16,722 nucleotides of DNA from an uncultured Bdellovibrio sp. GTDB lineage: Bacteria; Bdellovibrionota; Bdellovibrionia; Bdellovibrionales; Bdellovibrionaceae. The position numbers were made by a program, and so were the translations under genes. Positions within the stretch are counted from its first letter, which is position 1; each line of letters starts with the position of its first letter. The notes beneath the pieces were generated by a model. That model searched no databases, was not told where the DNA came from, and saw only the letters and a list, made by a program, of their open reading frames with translations. Where the stretch lies: assembly GCA_946480995.1 (NCBI GenBank), contig CAMLMF010000013.1, forward strand, positions 1-16,722, in the 5' to 3' direction. Shown here one piece after another: positions 8,742-16,722 of the stretch.

Positions 8742-10334
8742 ATGAAAATACTATTTCTGAGTTTTCTTGTATGTGGGGGCTGCTTTTTTACTGCTGCTTT
8801 GTCGTGGGGCCAGACAAATGCCCAGAACACGTACTTCAGTGCCATTGACCAAGATCTGGCTATAAAATCTATTGTGCTTGTTCCAATCACTGACAATGTT
8901 GGTGGTATTTATTCGCGCCCCGCTGAAGAAGAAGTGCGAAAACTTTTAAACGAAGACAAACAGTGGTCTTTGTCGAACTATCCAACAGATTTAAAAATCA
9001 AAACCGAAGTTTTAGACGAACGCCCAGAAGATGTAAAAACAATTTTGCAAAACACACAAAGTGAAGCAGCCCTTGCCACGCGAATCATCCGAGGCCCACG
9101 AGGCATTTCTATCACGATGACTTTGTTCGTCGGTCGTGATGGTTTACCGCTGTTGCAAGAATCTTTGAATGACTTTAAAGGTTTTGAAACTGCAGAAATT
9201 CGCTCTGAAGTCCGTAAGATGTTTGAAAACATCAAGTATCGCATGCCTTTTCGCGCAACCATCTTAAGTCGCCGCGGTCAGCAAGTGACTTTGAATTTAG
9301 GTGGAAACTATGGACTTAAAAACGACAGTCGCGTTTCAATAGTGCAAATCATCAAAGTAAATCGCCATCCCAAACTCAATATCCTGATTAGCACTGAAAA
9401 AGAAGTTTTAGGTCGCGTAAAACTTTTCAAAGTCGAACCATACATGAGCTTCGGCTATATCGAAATGGAAAAAGAACCCGGCGTCATTTCCGTGGGATCG
9501 AAAGTTATGCCGGATGAGTTCGTAAAGTACTCTTTGCCAGTAACGACTCCATCAGGAAAAATCTTACAAGACATCACCACACGTCCTGACAAAGACGTGG
9601 CCTTCGGCGAAGAACCACAAGAATGGTTGCCAACAATGCCCCCGCAATACGGCAAAGTGGAGTTGATGGCCGGTCTTGCGAATTACACACAAAATGTCAG
9701 CCTTCAAAGCGGCTCCATCAGTGGCAGCGACAACCTGACTCCCAACATTATGGTGCGTGGAGAAATCTGGTTAAATCCAGAGTGGTATGTCAGTGCTCAA
9801 CTACGTCAAGCTGTGATGTCCGTACAAAATAACCTAGTAGGATCTTCTCCAGGAAAACTAAACGTCGCCATGGGACAGTACGCGGTGAATTTTGGTTATA
9901 ACTTTTTACTGACCAGTGATTACTTCGGACCGAAGTTGCAAGTCGGTGCGGGTTACATGAACACAAACTTTTCTGCCGACGACAGCACCCCGACAGCATT
10001 TACAACAATGCGCTATGGGGGATTGTTGCTAAGTCTTGCCGGACAGTTCCCAGTTTCTGAGGATATCCCTGTGGATATCGGCGGAAAGTTTGATTTCTTT
10101 TTAAATCCATCCTTAAGCGAAAGTAAATCTAGTGGCAGTTCCTCAAGCAACAAGATCAATTCGTTCAGTTTCTTCGTCGATTATAAAATGAAAACACGGT
10201 TTAAAATCCGCGGCGAGTTGATGCTTGAAAATTACAGCTCTGATTTCAGTGGAACAGGCCAACGTGCGACCCCTGCCTCAAGTACTAGTCATCGCATGAC
10301 GACACTTATGGGCGGAGTCCAATACTTATTCTAA
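8742..10334 (+). CDS. Outer-membrane protein with N-terminal periplasmic domain and C-terminal beta-barrel
   Basis: A 530-aa protein if ATG 8742 is used. An in-frame GTG at 8712 would prepend ten polar residues to the signal peptide and is less likely. The signal peptide is about 1-23 (cleavage near SWGQ). Residues about 30-280 form an alpha/beta periplasmic region, with a SIVLVPITDN strand like those of CsgG/TolB-type N-domains and a beta-rich segment (QQVTLNLGGNYGL, VLGRVKLFKVE) that could be an SH3-like fold. From about 310, repeated amphipathic strands rich in Y, F and G end in VQYLF with a terminal phenylalanine, the classical barrel-assembly signal. No known family is recognised. It is divergent from the barrel gene at 7495-8664, so the two may be regulated from the same 77-base gap. 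Confidence 0.72.
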   Translation: MKILFLSFLVCGGCFFTAALSWGQTNAQNTYFSAIDQDLAIKSIVLVPITDNVGGIYSRPAEEEVRKLLNEDKQWSLSNYPTDLKIKTEVLDERPEDVKTILQNTQSEAALATRIIRGPRGISITMTLFVGRDGLPLLQESLNDFKGFETAEIRSEVRKMFENIKYRMPFRATILSRRGQQVTLNLGGNYGLKNDSRVSIVQIIKVNRHPKLNILISTEKEVLGRVKLFKVEPYMSFGYIEMEKEPGVISVGSKVMPDEFVKYSLPVTTPSGKILQDITTRPDKDVAFGEEPQEWLPTMPPQYGKVELMAGLANYTQNVSLQSGSISGSDNLTPNIMVRGEIWLNPEWYVSAQLRQAVMSVQNNLVGSSPGKLNVAMGQYAVNFGYNFLLTSDYFGPKLQVGAGYMNTNFSADDSTPTAFTTMRYGGLLLSLAGQFPVSEDIPVDIGGKFDFFLNPSLSESKSSGSSSSNKINSFSFFVDYKMKTRFKIRGELMLENYSSDFSGTGQRATPASSTSHRMTTLMGGVQYLF

Positions 10335-10340
10335 CGATTG

Positions 10341-11180
10341 CTATTTCTTTTTTGCAGCAAAGGTCAGCGCTATCAGTGCGTCTAACAAACGCACGGGAGC
10401 AAATCTTGCCAAAAAGGCATTAAAGCGAATTCCTTTACCAATCAAATAGTACGGTTGAGGATTTCTTCCGTCGACCGCCTTAAAAACAGCCTCTGTGACC
10501 CAAGACACAGGCACGGCTCCTTTTGCACTTTGTTCAATTAAGGACTCTGCCGCAGCCATACCTGAAGCATAGGTCTTAAGATGCTCTGATGAAAACTTCG
10601 TCTGACTTAGTGATATAGACTTATTCCAAATGGGCGTCGCAATCGGACCGGGTTCTAACAAAATAACTTTGACGCCGAAACTTTGCATTTCACGGCGCAA
10701 AGAATCCGAAAAAGCTCGAACCGCAAATTTACTAGCACAGTAGGGTGCAAGGAATGGTGTTGCGATCAGACCGCTAATTGATCCCACATTCACGACACGA
10801 CCTTTTGTCGCACGAATTACAGGTAATAATTTTTGAGTCATTTCGACCAAACCCAAGACATTCACATCAAAAAGACTTTTCCAATCAGCGATGGGCAACG
10901 CCTCAATCGGCCCACCTAAAGCGATCCCCGCGTTGTTAATCAGGATTAAAGGATGCATAGAGTTTTTCTGTGCAACAACTTTTACAGCGGCTTCAATATC
11001 TGCCGTGGATGTCACATCGAGTTTTAAAACTTTTAACAAGTCAGGATACTTTGCCTGAAGATCATTAAGTACTTCGGGTTTACGAACGCCCGCCCAAACA
11101 AAGTCGCCGCGTTTTAGGAAAGACTCTGTAAGAGCGTAACCAATACCTGTCGACGCGCCGGTGATAAAAATTTGTTTCAT
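10341..11180 (-). CDS. Short-chain dehydrogenase/reductase (classical SDR)
   Basis: A 279-aa NAD(P)-dependent oxidoreductase of the classical SDR family. The Rossmann glycine motif TGASTGIG lies at residues 7-14. NNAG follows the fourth strand, and the catalytic S...YxxxK set is seen in VGSISG and YCASK. PGPIATP after the catalytic lysine is typical of the family. Start ATG 11180 is preferred over the upstream TTG 11198 because AAAGGAG lies 5 bases before it. The substrate cannot be told from sequence. It lies only 22 bases beyond the groEL terminator hairpin, leaving no obvious room for a promoter, so it may depend on read-through. Its 3' end is 6 bases from the convergent outer-membrane gene. 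Confidence 0.92.
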   Translation of the reverse strand: MKQIFITGASTGIGYALTESFLKRGDFVWAGVRKPEVLNDLQAKYPDLLKVLKLDVTSTADIEAAVKVVAQKNSMHPLILINNAGIALGGPIEALPIADWKSLFDVNVLGLVEMTQKLLPVIRATKGRVVNVGSISGLIATPFLAPYCASKFAVRAFSDSLRREMQSFGVKVILLEPGPIATPIWNKSISLSQTKFSSEHLKTYASGMAAAESLIEQSAKGAVPVSWVTEAVFKAVDGRNPQPYYLIGKGIRFNAFLARFAPVRLLDALIALTFAAKKK

Positions 11181-11202
11181 GCGAACTCCTTTTCCCAAAA
11201 AT

Positions 11203-11236
11203 AAAAAAGCCTAGGGGGTTAGTCCTAGGCTTTTTT
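11203..11236 (-). terminator. Intrinsic terminator downstream of groEL (symmetrical, possibly bidirectional)
   Basis: AAAAAAGCCTAGG (11203-11215) and CCTAGGCTTTTTT (11224-11236) are a perfect 13-base inverted repeat with an 8-base loop. Read on the - strand it gives a GC-containing stem followed by TTTTTTAT. The A and T arms make it work in either direction. Confidence 0.92.
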
Positions 11237-11248
11237 GTGTGAACGGGG

Positions 11249-12949
<1,701 letters not shown>

Positions 12950-12962
12950 TTATCTGATTCAC

Positions 12963-12977
12963 TCCGACTTTGTCGGA
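12963..12977 (-). promoter_or_regulatory. Hairpin in the groES-groEL spacer
   Basis: TCCGAC (12963-12968) and GTCGGA (12972-12977) form a 6-bp stem with a 3-base loop, and no T run follows. It ends about 15 bases before the groEL Shine-Dalgarno. Intercistronic hairpins are known processing sites in some groESL mRNAs, so a role in differential stability is possible but unproven. Confidence 0.4.
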
Positions 12978-13023
12978 ATAGATAAGTTTATTTTTTTACT
13001 TAAAACAGCGTTAGGCGCCGGTG

Positions 13024-13326
13024 TTAGTTGAAAACACCAAGAACGTCTTCTTCGCGCATCATAAGGTATTCATTACCTTCAAGCTTCAACTCAGTTCCCG
13101 CGTATTTGCTGAAAAGAACTTTGTCGCCAGCTTTTACTTCCAACGGAAGAATTTTGCCGTCTTCAGTAACACGACCTTTACCAGTCGCGATGATTTCACC
13201 TTTTTGTGGTTTTTCTTTTGCTGTGTCTGGGATGAAAAGTCCGCCAGCCGTTTTTTCTTCTTCCGCCAGTCTGCGAACCAAAATTCTATCGTGAAGAGGG
13301 CGAACGCCGATTTCGTTCTTAGCCAT
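13024..13326 (-). CDS. groES: Co-chaperonin GroES
   Basis: A 100-aa protein, the heptameric lid of GroEL. It begins [14 protein letters not shown], has a mobile loop (about 20-40) with the hydrophobic GLFIPD segment that contacts the GroEL apical domain, then [17 protein letters not shown], and ends DVLGVFN. Family length is usually 95-97, so it is slightly long. Strong Shine-Dalgarno GGAGG lies 5 bases before the ATG. It is the first gene of the groESL operon. Confidence 0.98.
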   Translation of the reverse strand: MAKNEIGVRPLHDRILVRRLAEEEKTAGGLFIPDTAKEKPQKGEIIATGKGRVTEDGKILPLEVKAGDKVLFSKYAGTELKLEGNEYLMMREEDVLGVFN

Positions 13327-13365
13327 ATGTGCCTCCGTTATATATAATTTTTAGTTATAACGAGG

Positions 13366-13395
13366 CTAATATGGACTCGAATATGGGGGAGTCAA
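13366..13395 (-). promoter_or_regulatory. Candidate groESL promoter with overlapping inverted repeat
   Basis: On the - strand TTGACT (13395 to 13390) is followed after 18 bases by TATTAG (13371 to 13366), a plausible vegetative promoter about 40 bases upstream of groES. The same stretch contains CCCCATAT (13388 to 13381), identical to the -10 consensus of sigma-32 heat-shock promoters but without a clear heat-shock -35, and an inverted repeat GACTC-N10-GAGTC (13374-13393) like a shortened, imperfect CIRCE element. Which of these acts is not clear from sequence. Confidence 0.45.
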
Positions 13396-13468
13396 GGTGG
13401 CTGTCGTAATTTTCTTATGACACTTTGAATAATTTAAGAAATTTTAGGATTTACGGTAATTTTGGACA

Positions 13469-13978
13469 CTATTTGCCAGCGTCTTTACCCACATTCGTGG
13501 CACTCGCTGGAAGATCTCCGGCCTGGGCGCCAAAGACAGAGTTTGCATAAGCCGTCATCAGCTCCGCCACCTCTTCCGCCGACAACTTGCCTGCGACTTC
13601 ATTGAAGGCTGATTTTTTATCCTGAATCTTAGTCAAATAACCTACAAAATAGTCCGTCACCGACAGATCTTTCGCCAGCTCCAAAGCGTATTGCTCCTCG
13701 CGCAACTGACGTTCAAGCTTTTCCACAAATTTATCCTGAGCTAACGAGGCCTCAGGGCCGGATTTCAACGCTAAATTAGGGTCGACCCCTGGGGCTGCCA
13801 CACGGGCCATTTTCTTAGTGGTAATTTGTGACTTTAAAGACGTGATTTTACCCTCAGCCAGAACAACGCGCTCTGTCTTCCACTCTCTATAGCTTTTCAC
13901 TGACGGTGCAGCGGCATTGGCAGCGAAAGCCGTATGCGCCCAAAAAGCCAGAAGGGGCAGATATTTCAACCAAGGCAT
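13469..13978 (-). CDS. Small exported helical protein of unknown function
   Basis: A 169-aa protein. The start is ATG 13978, with GGAGG 4 bases upstream. A longer open frame continues 37 codons further 5' but would bury the signal peptide. Signal peptide about 1-19 or 1-20 (AFA). The mature part is mostly charged helix: about 35-55 (VLAEGKITSLKSQITTKKM) and 82-105 (DKFVEKLERQLREEQYALELAKDL), the latter probably coiled coil. A helical region rich in acidic residues follows, with a low-complexity tail. I recognise no family. It sits upstream of groES on the same strand but 142 bases away, and divergent from the beta-lactamase-like gene. Probably periplasmic. Confidence 0.7.
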   Translation of the reverse strand: MPWLKYLPLLAFWAHTAFAANAAAPSVKSYREWKTERVVLAEGKITSLKSQITTKKMARVAAPGVDPNLALKSGPEASLAQDKFVEKLERQLREEQYALELAKDLSVTDYFVGYLTKIQDKKSAFNEVAGKLSAEEVAELMTAYANSVFGAQAGDLPASATNVGKDAGK

Positions 13979-14014
13979 GAATCCTCCAAAAGACGTCCTA
14001 ATTTCCAGAAGCCC

Positions 14015-14020
14015 ATAATA
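14015..14020 (-). promoter_or_regulatory. Possible -10 box for the small exported-protein gene
   Basis: TATTAT on the - strand (14020 to 14015) lies 37 bases upstream of the ATG at 13978, which has a normal Shine-Dalgarno. The matching -35 is poor. The rest of this 224-base divergent gap holds only an imperfect dyad near 14068-14089 and the box described for the + strand gene. Confidence 0.3.
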
Positions 14021-14165
14021 CAAAGGATGTGCCGAACAAAACATGGCTGTTTTGCAATATATTAGACTTGGCCCACTATGGGGGCCCAAATGTGTTACTT
14101 TGAGACGAAATTAGTTCGACATACCAAGCACAGCGCGCAAACAAGTCTAGCTTGCAGCGAACTTG

Positions 14166-14196
14166 TTGAGGGTCGAGGTAAGCCCAATGCTATCGT
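14166..14196 (+). promoter_or_regulatory. Possible leaderless promoter of the beta-lactamase-like gene
   Basis: TTGAGG (14166-14171), a 19-base spacer and TATCGT (14191-14196) lie 6 bases before the ATG at 14203. No Shine-Dalgarno is found near that ATG, yet the ATG is fixed by the lipoprotein signal. The boxes are weak matches. Confidence 0.3.
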
Positions 14197-14202
14197 TAAT
14201 CC

Positions 14203-15903
14203 ATGAGAAAATTTTTATCTTTTGCATCGCTTTTTTTGCTGGGGGCAACCCTGTCAGCTTGCGCCACTTCGCCCACGCTTGAACAAGTCGCCAACAAAAA
14301 ATTCCTCCCCCTTGTCGACAAAAGTCAGCCGCAAAAAAAACCTTATCAAAGTATTCTTGTCGGCATCGTCACACCCACGGAAACGAAAATCATTCCTTTT
14401 GGTACTTTGACAGACAAAGGGGACATCGCAACACCCACCACCATCTTTGAAATTGGCTCTATCAGTAAAGGTTTTCTGGGTCTTTCCCTGGCGCAAGAAA
14501 GCTTGAATGGCGCTTTGAATCTGGACGAAGCTTACGATAAAAACACCTCGATCACTTGGCGTCACCTAGCTCAACATACCTCTGGTTTACCCAGAATGCC
14601 CACCAACTTAAAACCCGAAAATCCCATGCAACCTTATGCGGATTATGATGAGGCCAAACTAAAAAGTTTTCTAAAAAGCTTCCATCCACAAAATCCACCT
14701 GGAACAAAATCGGAGTACTCAAACCTTGGCGCGGGAGTCGCAGGACATCGATTAGAAAAGTTGCATCGCAAAAGTCTTGAGGAAATTCTAAGAAATGATT
14801 TTTTGGATGGATTGTCGTTGAAAGATACGCGCATCACTCTGAGTGCGGAGCAAGCCTCAAGGATGTCGCCGGTCTTTCTAAACGGTGAAAAGTCCGAACC
14901 CTGGCTGTTGCGACCTACTTCCGTTTTAAAAGGTGCGGGGTCCTTGCGCTCGACAATGCAAGATATGACGACGTTATTAAAAACCATGATGGGACTGGGA
15001 GAGCAAAAATATTTACCCATGGTAAGTCTTGCGACAACCCCCACTTTTACGTCAGGAAAAAACTCGGGAATTGGACTTTTTTGGAATCACTTAACTGAAG
15101 AAAATATTGTGTGGCATAACGGCGGCACTTACGGTTCTTCAAGCTTCATGGGCTATGACCCCGATCAAATGATTGGCATCGTCGTTTTAGCAAATTCTCA
15201 ATTTATTGACGAAAAGGGCGTCGATCCGCGAATAGACATCGCCTCGATAACTTCACTTTTAACTGTCGCTGCGAACCAAAAAATGGAAAAGCCTTTAAAG
15301 ATTCTTAAGGACTACGACAAAGAGGTCGCCCGTCGTATTTCAGAATTTGAAAAAGTCCCTGCCAAGCCACAACAGATGGACTGGGTACAAGCCAAGCTTG
15401 CCCACATGGTTGATATCGACCAATACATGCGCAAACTGCCAAGCACCATCAATCAGAGTGATCTTTCAGCAGCAGAAAAAGCCTTCTTCGACAAAGGCTA
15501 TTGGCGCCGCTTTTACATGATTGACTGGCAAAACACGCAAGACCTTAAAGCTCTGCTAAAAATCCACGGTTGGTTCAACATCAGCAAATGGGGAAAACAA
15601 TCAGACAACCAAGCATGGCTTCTGGTAAAACACGCTGACAACGATCCCAAGTTCCAAAAAGAAATTTTAGAAAAGCTAAGCAAGCTTTATAAAGAAAAAG
15701 AAACCGATCCAACCAACTACGCCTATTTATACGACCGCGTAGCCTCACCTCAGCGCTATGGCACCCAAGGAAAATGCACAGGCCCAGGCCAATGGCAACC
15801 GCACCCAATAGAAGATGCAGAAAATGTAGATAAATTAAGGGCAGAATTGGGCCTAAAACCAATGCAAGAATACCAAAAAGATTTCAAAGAAATCTGCAAA
15901 TAA
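14203..15903 (+). CDS. Serine beta-lactamase/esterase-fold lipoprotein with C-terminal DUF6624-like domain
   Basis: A 566-aa protein. A lipobox LSAC with C20 ends the signal sequence, so it is a lipoprotein; A21 is not an inner-membrane retention aspartate, so the outer membrane is likely. Residues about 50-345 carry the class-C beta-lactamase/DD-peptidase set: S86-I-S-K89, Y172-S-N174 and H305-N-G-G. This places it with serine hydrolases acting on peptidoglycan, esters or D-amino-acid peptides. The extra 220 residues are not part of that fold. From about 395 they show WLLVKHADND (H477), a DR pair (D511, R512), RYGTQ (519-522) and PIEDAENVDKLRAELGL, the pattern I associate with DUF6624. There is no Shine-Dalgarno. 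The hydrolase family is clear; the substrate is unknown, and the DUF6624 label is from memory. Confidence 0.88.
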   Translation: MRKFLSFASLFLLGATLSACATSPTLEQVANKKFLPLVDKSQPQKKPYQSILVGIVTPTETKIIPFGTLTDKGDIATPTTIFEIGSISKGFLGLSLAQESLNGALNLDEAYDKNTSITWRHLAQHTSGLPRMPTNLKPENPMQPYADYDEAKLKSFLKSFHPQNPPGTKSEYSNLGAGVAGHRLEKLHRKSLEEILRNDFLDGLSLKDTRITLSAEQASRMSPVFLNGEKSEPWLLRPTSVLKGAGSLRSTMQDMTTLLKTMMGLGEQKYLPMVSLATTPTFTSGKNSGIGLFWNHLTEENIVWHNGGTYGSSSFMGYDPDQMIGIVVLANSQFIDEKGVDPRIDIASITSLLTVAANQKMEKPLKILKDYDKEVARRISEFEKVPAKPQQMDWVQAKLAHMVDIDQYMRKLPSTINQSDLSAAEKAFFDKGYWRRFYMIDWQNTQDLKALLKIHGWFNISKWGKQSDNQAWLLVKHADNDPKFQKEILEKLSKLYKEKETDPTNYAYLYDRVASPQRYGTQGKCTGPGQWQPHPIEDAENVDKLRAELGLKPMQEYQKDFKEICK

Positions 15904-15905
15904 AG

Positions 15906-16037
15906 AACCTCAGAAGGAGGTTGTGCCCGCGCTAAAATACGCCAGTGGCGTATTTTAGTGTGGAGCATGTGGGAGGCTCTCACCGCGAAGGCGGTGAATG
16001 TCGACCACATAGGATTTTTGGGCTCGATGCCCAAAAA
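15906..16037. repeat. Array of four consecutive hairpins between the lipoprotein gene and tRNA-Asn
   Basis: Four stems follow with only 3-4 bases between them. H1: AACCTC (15906-15911) with GAGGTT (15917-15922). H2: CTAAAATACGCC (15932-15943) with GGCGTATTTTAG (15947-15958), extended by five more pairs, two of them G-U if read as + strand RNA, to 15927-15963. H3: outer ATGTGG/CCACAT (15967-15972, 16005-16010) enclosing TCACCGC/GCGGTGA (15980-15986, 15991-15997). H4: TTTTTGGGC/GCCCAAAAA (16015-16023, 16029-16037). None has a terminator-like T run after a GC stem. This may be a structured RNA, a dispersed palindromic element or a mobile-element remnant. Confidence 0.6.
15909..15920. repeat. 12-bp direct repeat of the tRNA-Asn 3' end (other copy 16114-16125)
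   Basis: CTCAGAAGGAGG occurs here and again at 16114-16125, where it is the last 12 bases of the tRNA-Asn gene before CCA (read on the opposite strand). The copy lies downstream of the tRNA 3' end, the position expected for the far attachment site of an element integrated into a tRNA gene, but the interval is only 205 bases and contains no integrase. Confidence 0.5.
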
Positions 16038-16110
16038 GCCGCGTCCCGAGATGCCAGCAAAGCAAATCGTAAAAAACCCAAAATGTATGCATTAAAGAAG
16101 AAAAAGAAAA

Positions 16111-16186
16111 TGGCTCAGAAGGAGGGACTCGAACCCCCGACCCAGCGGTTAACAGCCGCTTGCTCTACCGACTGAGCTACTTCTGA
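16111..16186 (-). tRNA. tRNA-Asn(GTT)
   Basis: A complete cloverleaf on the - strand. The acceptor arms TCAGAAG (16186 side is its 5' complement) and CTTCTGA pair over 7 bp. The D arm is GCTC...GAGC, the anticodon stem AGCGG/CCGCT closes loop CTGTTAA with anticodon GTT (16153 to 16151), and the T loop is TTCGAGT. The discriminator is G, and CCA is encoded at 16113 to 16111. Without CCA the gene is 16114-16186 (73 nt). A T-rich run follows directly after CCA. Confidence 0.97.
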
Positions 16187-16201
16187 ACTCGGTGAAGTGC
16201 T

Positions 16202-16230
16202 AAATTAGGGCTTTGGGGCTTTCTTGTCAA
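16202..16230 (-). promoter_or_regulatory. Promoter of tRNA-Asn
   Basis: On the - strand a consensus TTGACA (16230 to 16225), a 17-base spacer and TAATTT (16207 to 16202) lie 15 bases upstream of the tRNA 5' end at 16186, giving a leader of about 8-9 bases. The -10 is a weak match, but the -35 and spacing are ideal. Confidence 0.7.
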
Positions 16231-16244
16231 ACAGATTTCTGCCT

Positions 16245-16700
16245 CTAAAGCGTTCCAATTCGCTCTAAAGCTCGATTCAGGCCCGGACTGGAAAAGGGCA
16301 TGCCCTTATATTTGAATATTGCAGCGCCACCAATTTGGACCTCAAGGACCAAAGAGGGCCCGGAAGCGGGCTGAGCTCGCAATAAACCCCGGTATTTTGG
16401 GGTTTCAGTACCCTCTTGGGAAAATCCCCCGACCATCAGCTCGCACACGGCCGAGATATCCTGAGGTGAAGTCAGTGCCTTAAGAACGGCCCCATCCTCC
16501 GCCAAAACCGCGACTTCCGCGGTTCCCTGAGGACACCAATTAAGCAACCGCTGATCACCCCCGACCAAAAGACCGATAACACTGTTCGGGTCCCCGACTT
16601 GAGTTTGCGCCGTCGGCGACTGCAAAGCCTTGATGCAATAAATGACAATTACCAGGGCCGTAACCAACGCGAGAGTTTTAAAAAGCAGACTTAAATTCAT
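16245..16700 (-). CDS. Small single-pass membrane protein of unknown function
   Basis: A 151-aa protein starting MNLSLLFKT. An in-frame ATG two codons earlier (16706) is only 2 bases from the AAGG ribosome site, whereas ATG 16700 is 8 bases away and preferred. One hydrophobic segment (about 9-25) serves as a membrane anchor or uncleaved signal, followed by a polar domain with two cysteines (in NWCPQG and AVCELM) that could form a disulfide outside the cytoplasm. The remaining beta-rich part (LVLEVQIGGAAIFKYKG) has no recognised family. It ends 15 bases before the tRNA-Asn promoter on the same strand. Its own upstream region is cut by the window end at 16722. Confidence 0.68.
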   Translation of the reverse strand: MNLSLLFKTLALVTALVIVIYCIKALQSPTAQTQVGDPNSVIGLLVGGDQRLLNWCPQGTAEVAVLAEDGAVLKALTSPQDISAVCELMVGGFSQEGTETPKYRGLLRAQPASGPSLVLEVQIGGAAIFKYKGMPFSSPGLNRALERIGTL

Positions 16701-16722
16701 ACCCATAACCTTACGGCAAGGC

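Noticed and set aside
14068..14089. Imperfect palindrome TTGGCCC/GGGCCCAA in the divergent gap as an operator
   Set aside because: It has a bulge, does not overlap a convincing promoter and has no second copy.
15927..15963. The 17-bp hairpin as a transcription terminator for the lipoprotein gene
   Set aside because: No T run follows the stem on either strand; the Ts are inside the stem.
15756..16034. A 92-codon - strand frame across the lipoprotein 3' end and the hairpin array
   Set aside because: It overlaps the conserved C-terminus of the hydrolase and consists partly of inverted-repeat sequence.
15945..16175. A 76-codon frame on the + strand running through the hairpin array into tRNA-Asn
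   Set aside because: It ends inside the antisense of a tRNA, has no ribosome site and its codons are palindrome arms. Treated as non-coding.

Overview
The window looks like chromosomal DNA of a Bdellovibrio-type predatory bacterium (Bdellovibrionota). The reasons are a Tad/Flp pilus gene run leading directly into a YD-repeat wall-associated protein plus a tiny secreted protein, which is the arrangement I recall for the host-interaction (hit) locus Bd0109-Bd0108 of B. bacteriovorus HD100, with groES-groEL a few kilobases away. Base composition looks moderate (mid-40s % GC by eye). The species cannot be named from the sequence alone.

Layout. (1) 1-6350, + strand: a probable operon with the 3' part of a CpaC/RcpA-type secretin, a fused TadZ-TadA (CpaE-CpaF) ATPase, TadB, the YD-repeat exported protein and the small Hit-like protein, closed by a strong intrinsic terminator at 6413-6446. 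(2) 6567-6773, +: a 68-aa secreted protein that shares a KTNPVR motif with the Hit-like protein. (3) 8664 to 6809, - strand: an outer-membrane barrel protein, a single-domain CheY-like response regulator and a small exported protein. (4) 8742-10334, +: a second, divergent outer-membrane barrel protein. (5) 13326 to 10341, -: groES, groEL and, beyond a perfect terminator hairpin, a short-chain dehydrogenase. (6) 13978 to 13469, -: a small exported helical protein. (7) 14203-15903, +: a serine beta-lactamase/esterase-fold lipoprotein carrying what looks like a C-terminal DUF6624 domain. (8) 15906-16186: four back-to-back hairpins lying between a 12-bp copy of the tRNA-Asn 3' end and tRNA-Asn(GTT) itself. 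(9) 16700 to 16245, -: a small single-pass membrane protein.

How the parts fit. The secretin, TadZ-TadA motor and TadB are outer-membrane channel, cytoplasmic motor and inner-membrane platform of one Flp pilus or secretion machine. No TadC, prepilin or prepilin peptidase is visible here. The YD-repeat/Hit pair downstream has been linked in HD100 to pilus status and prey-independent growth. The most unusual points are the TadZ-TadA fusion, an inverted repeat that would bury the ribosome-binding site of that fusion gene, the KTNPVR paralogue of the Hit protein, several exported-protein genes with no Shine-Dalgarno and a -10-like box at leaderless spacing, and the structured, tRNA-repeat-bounded unit near 16 kb. 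All intergenic gaps are shorter than 300 bases.
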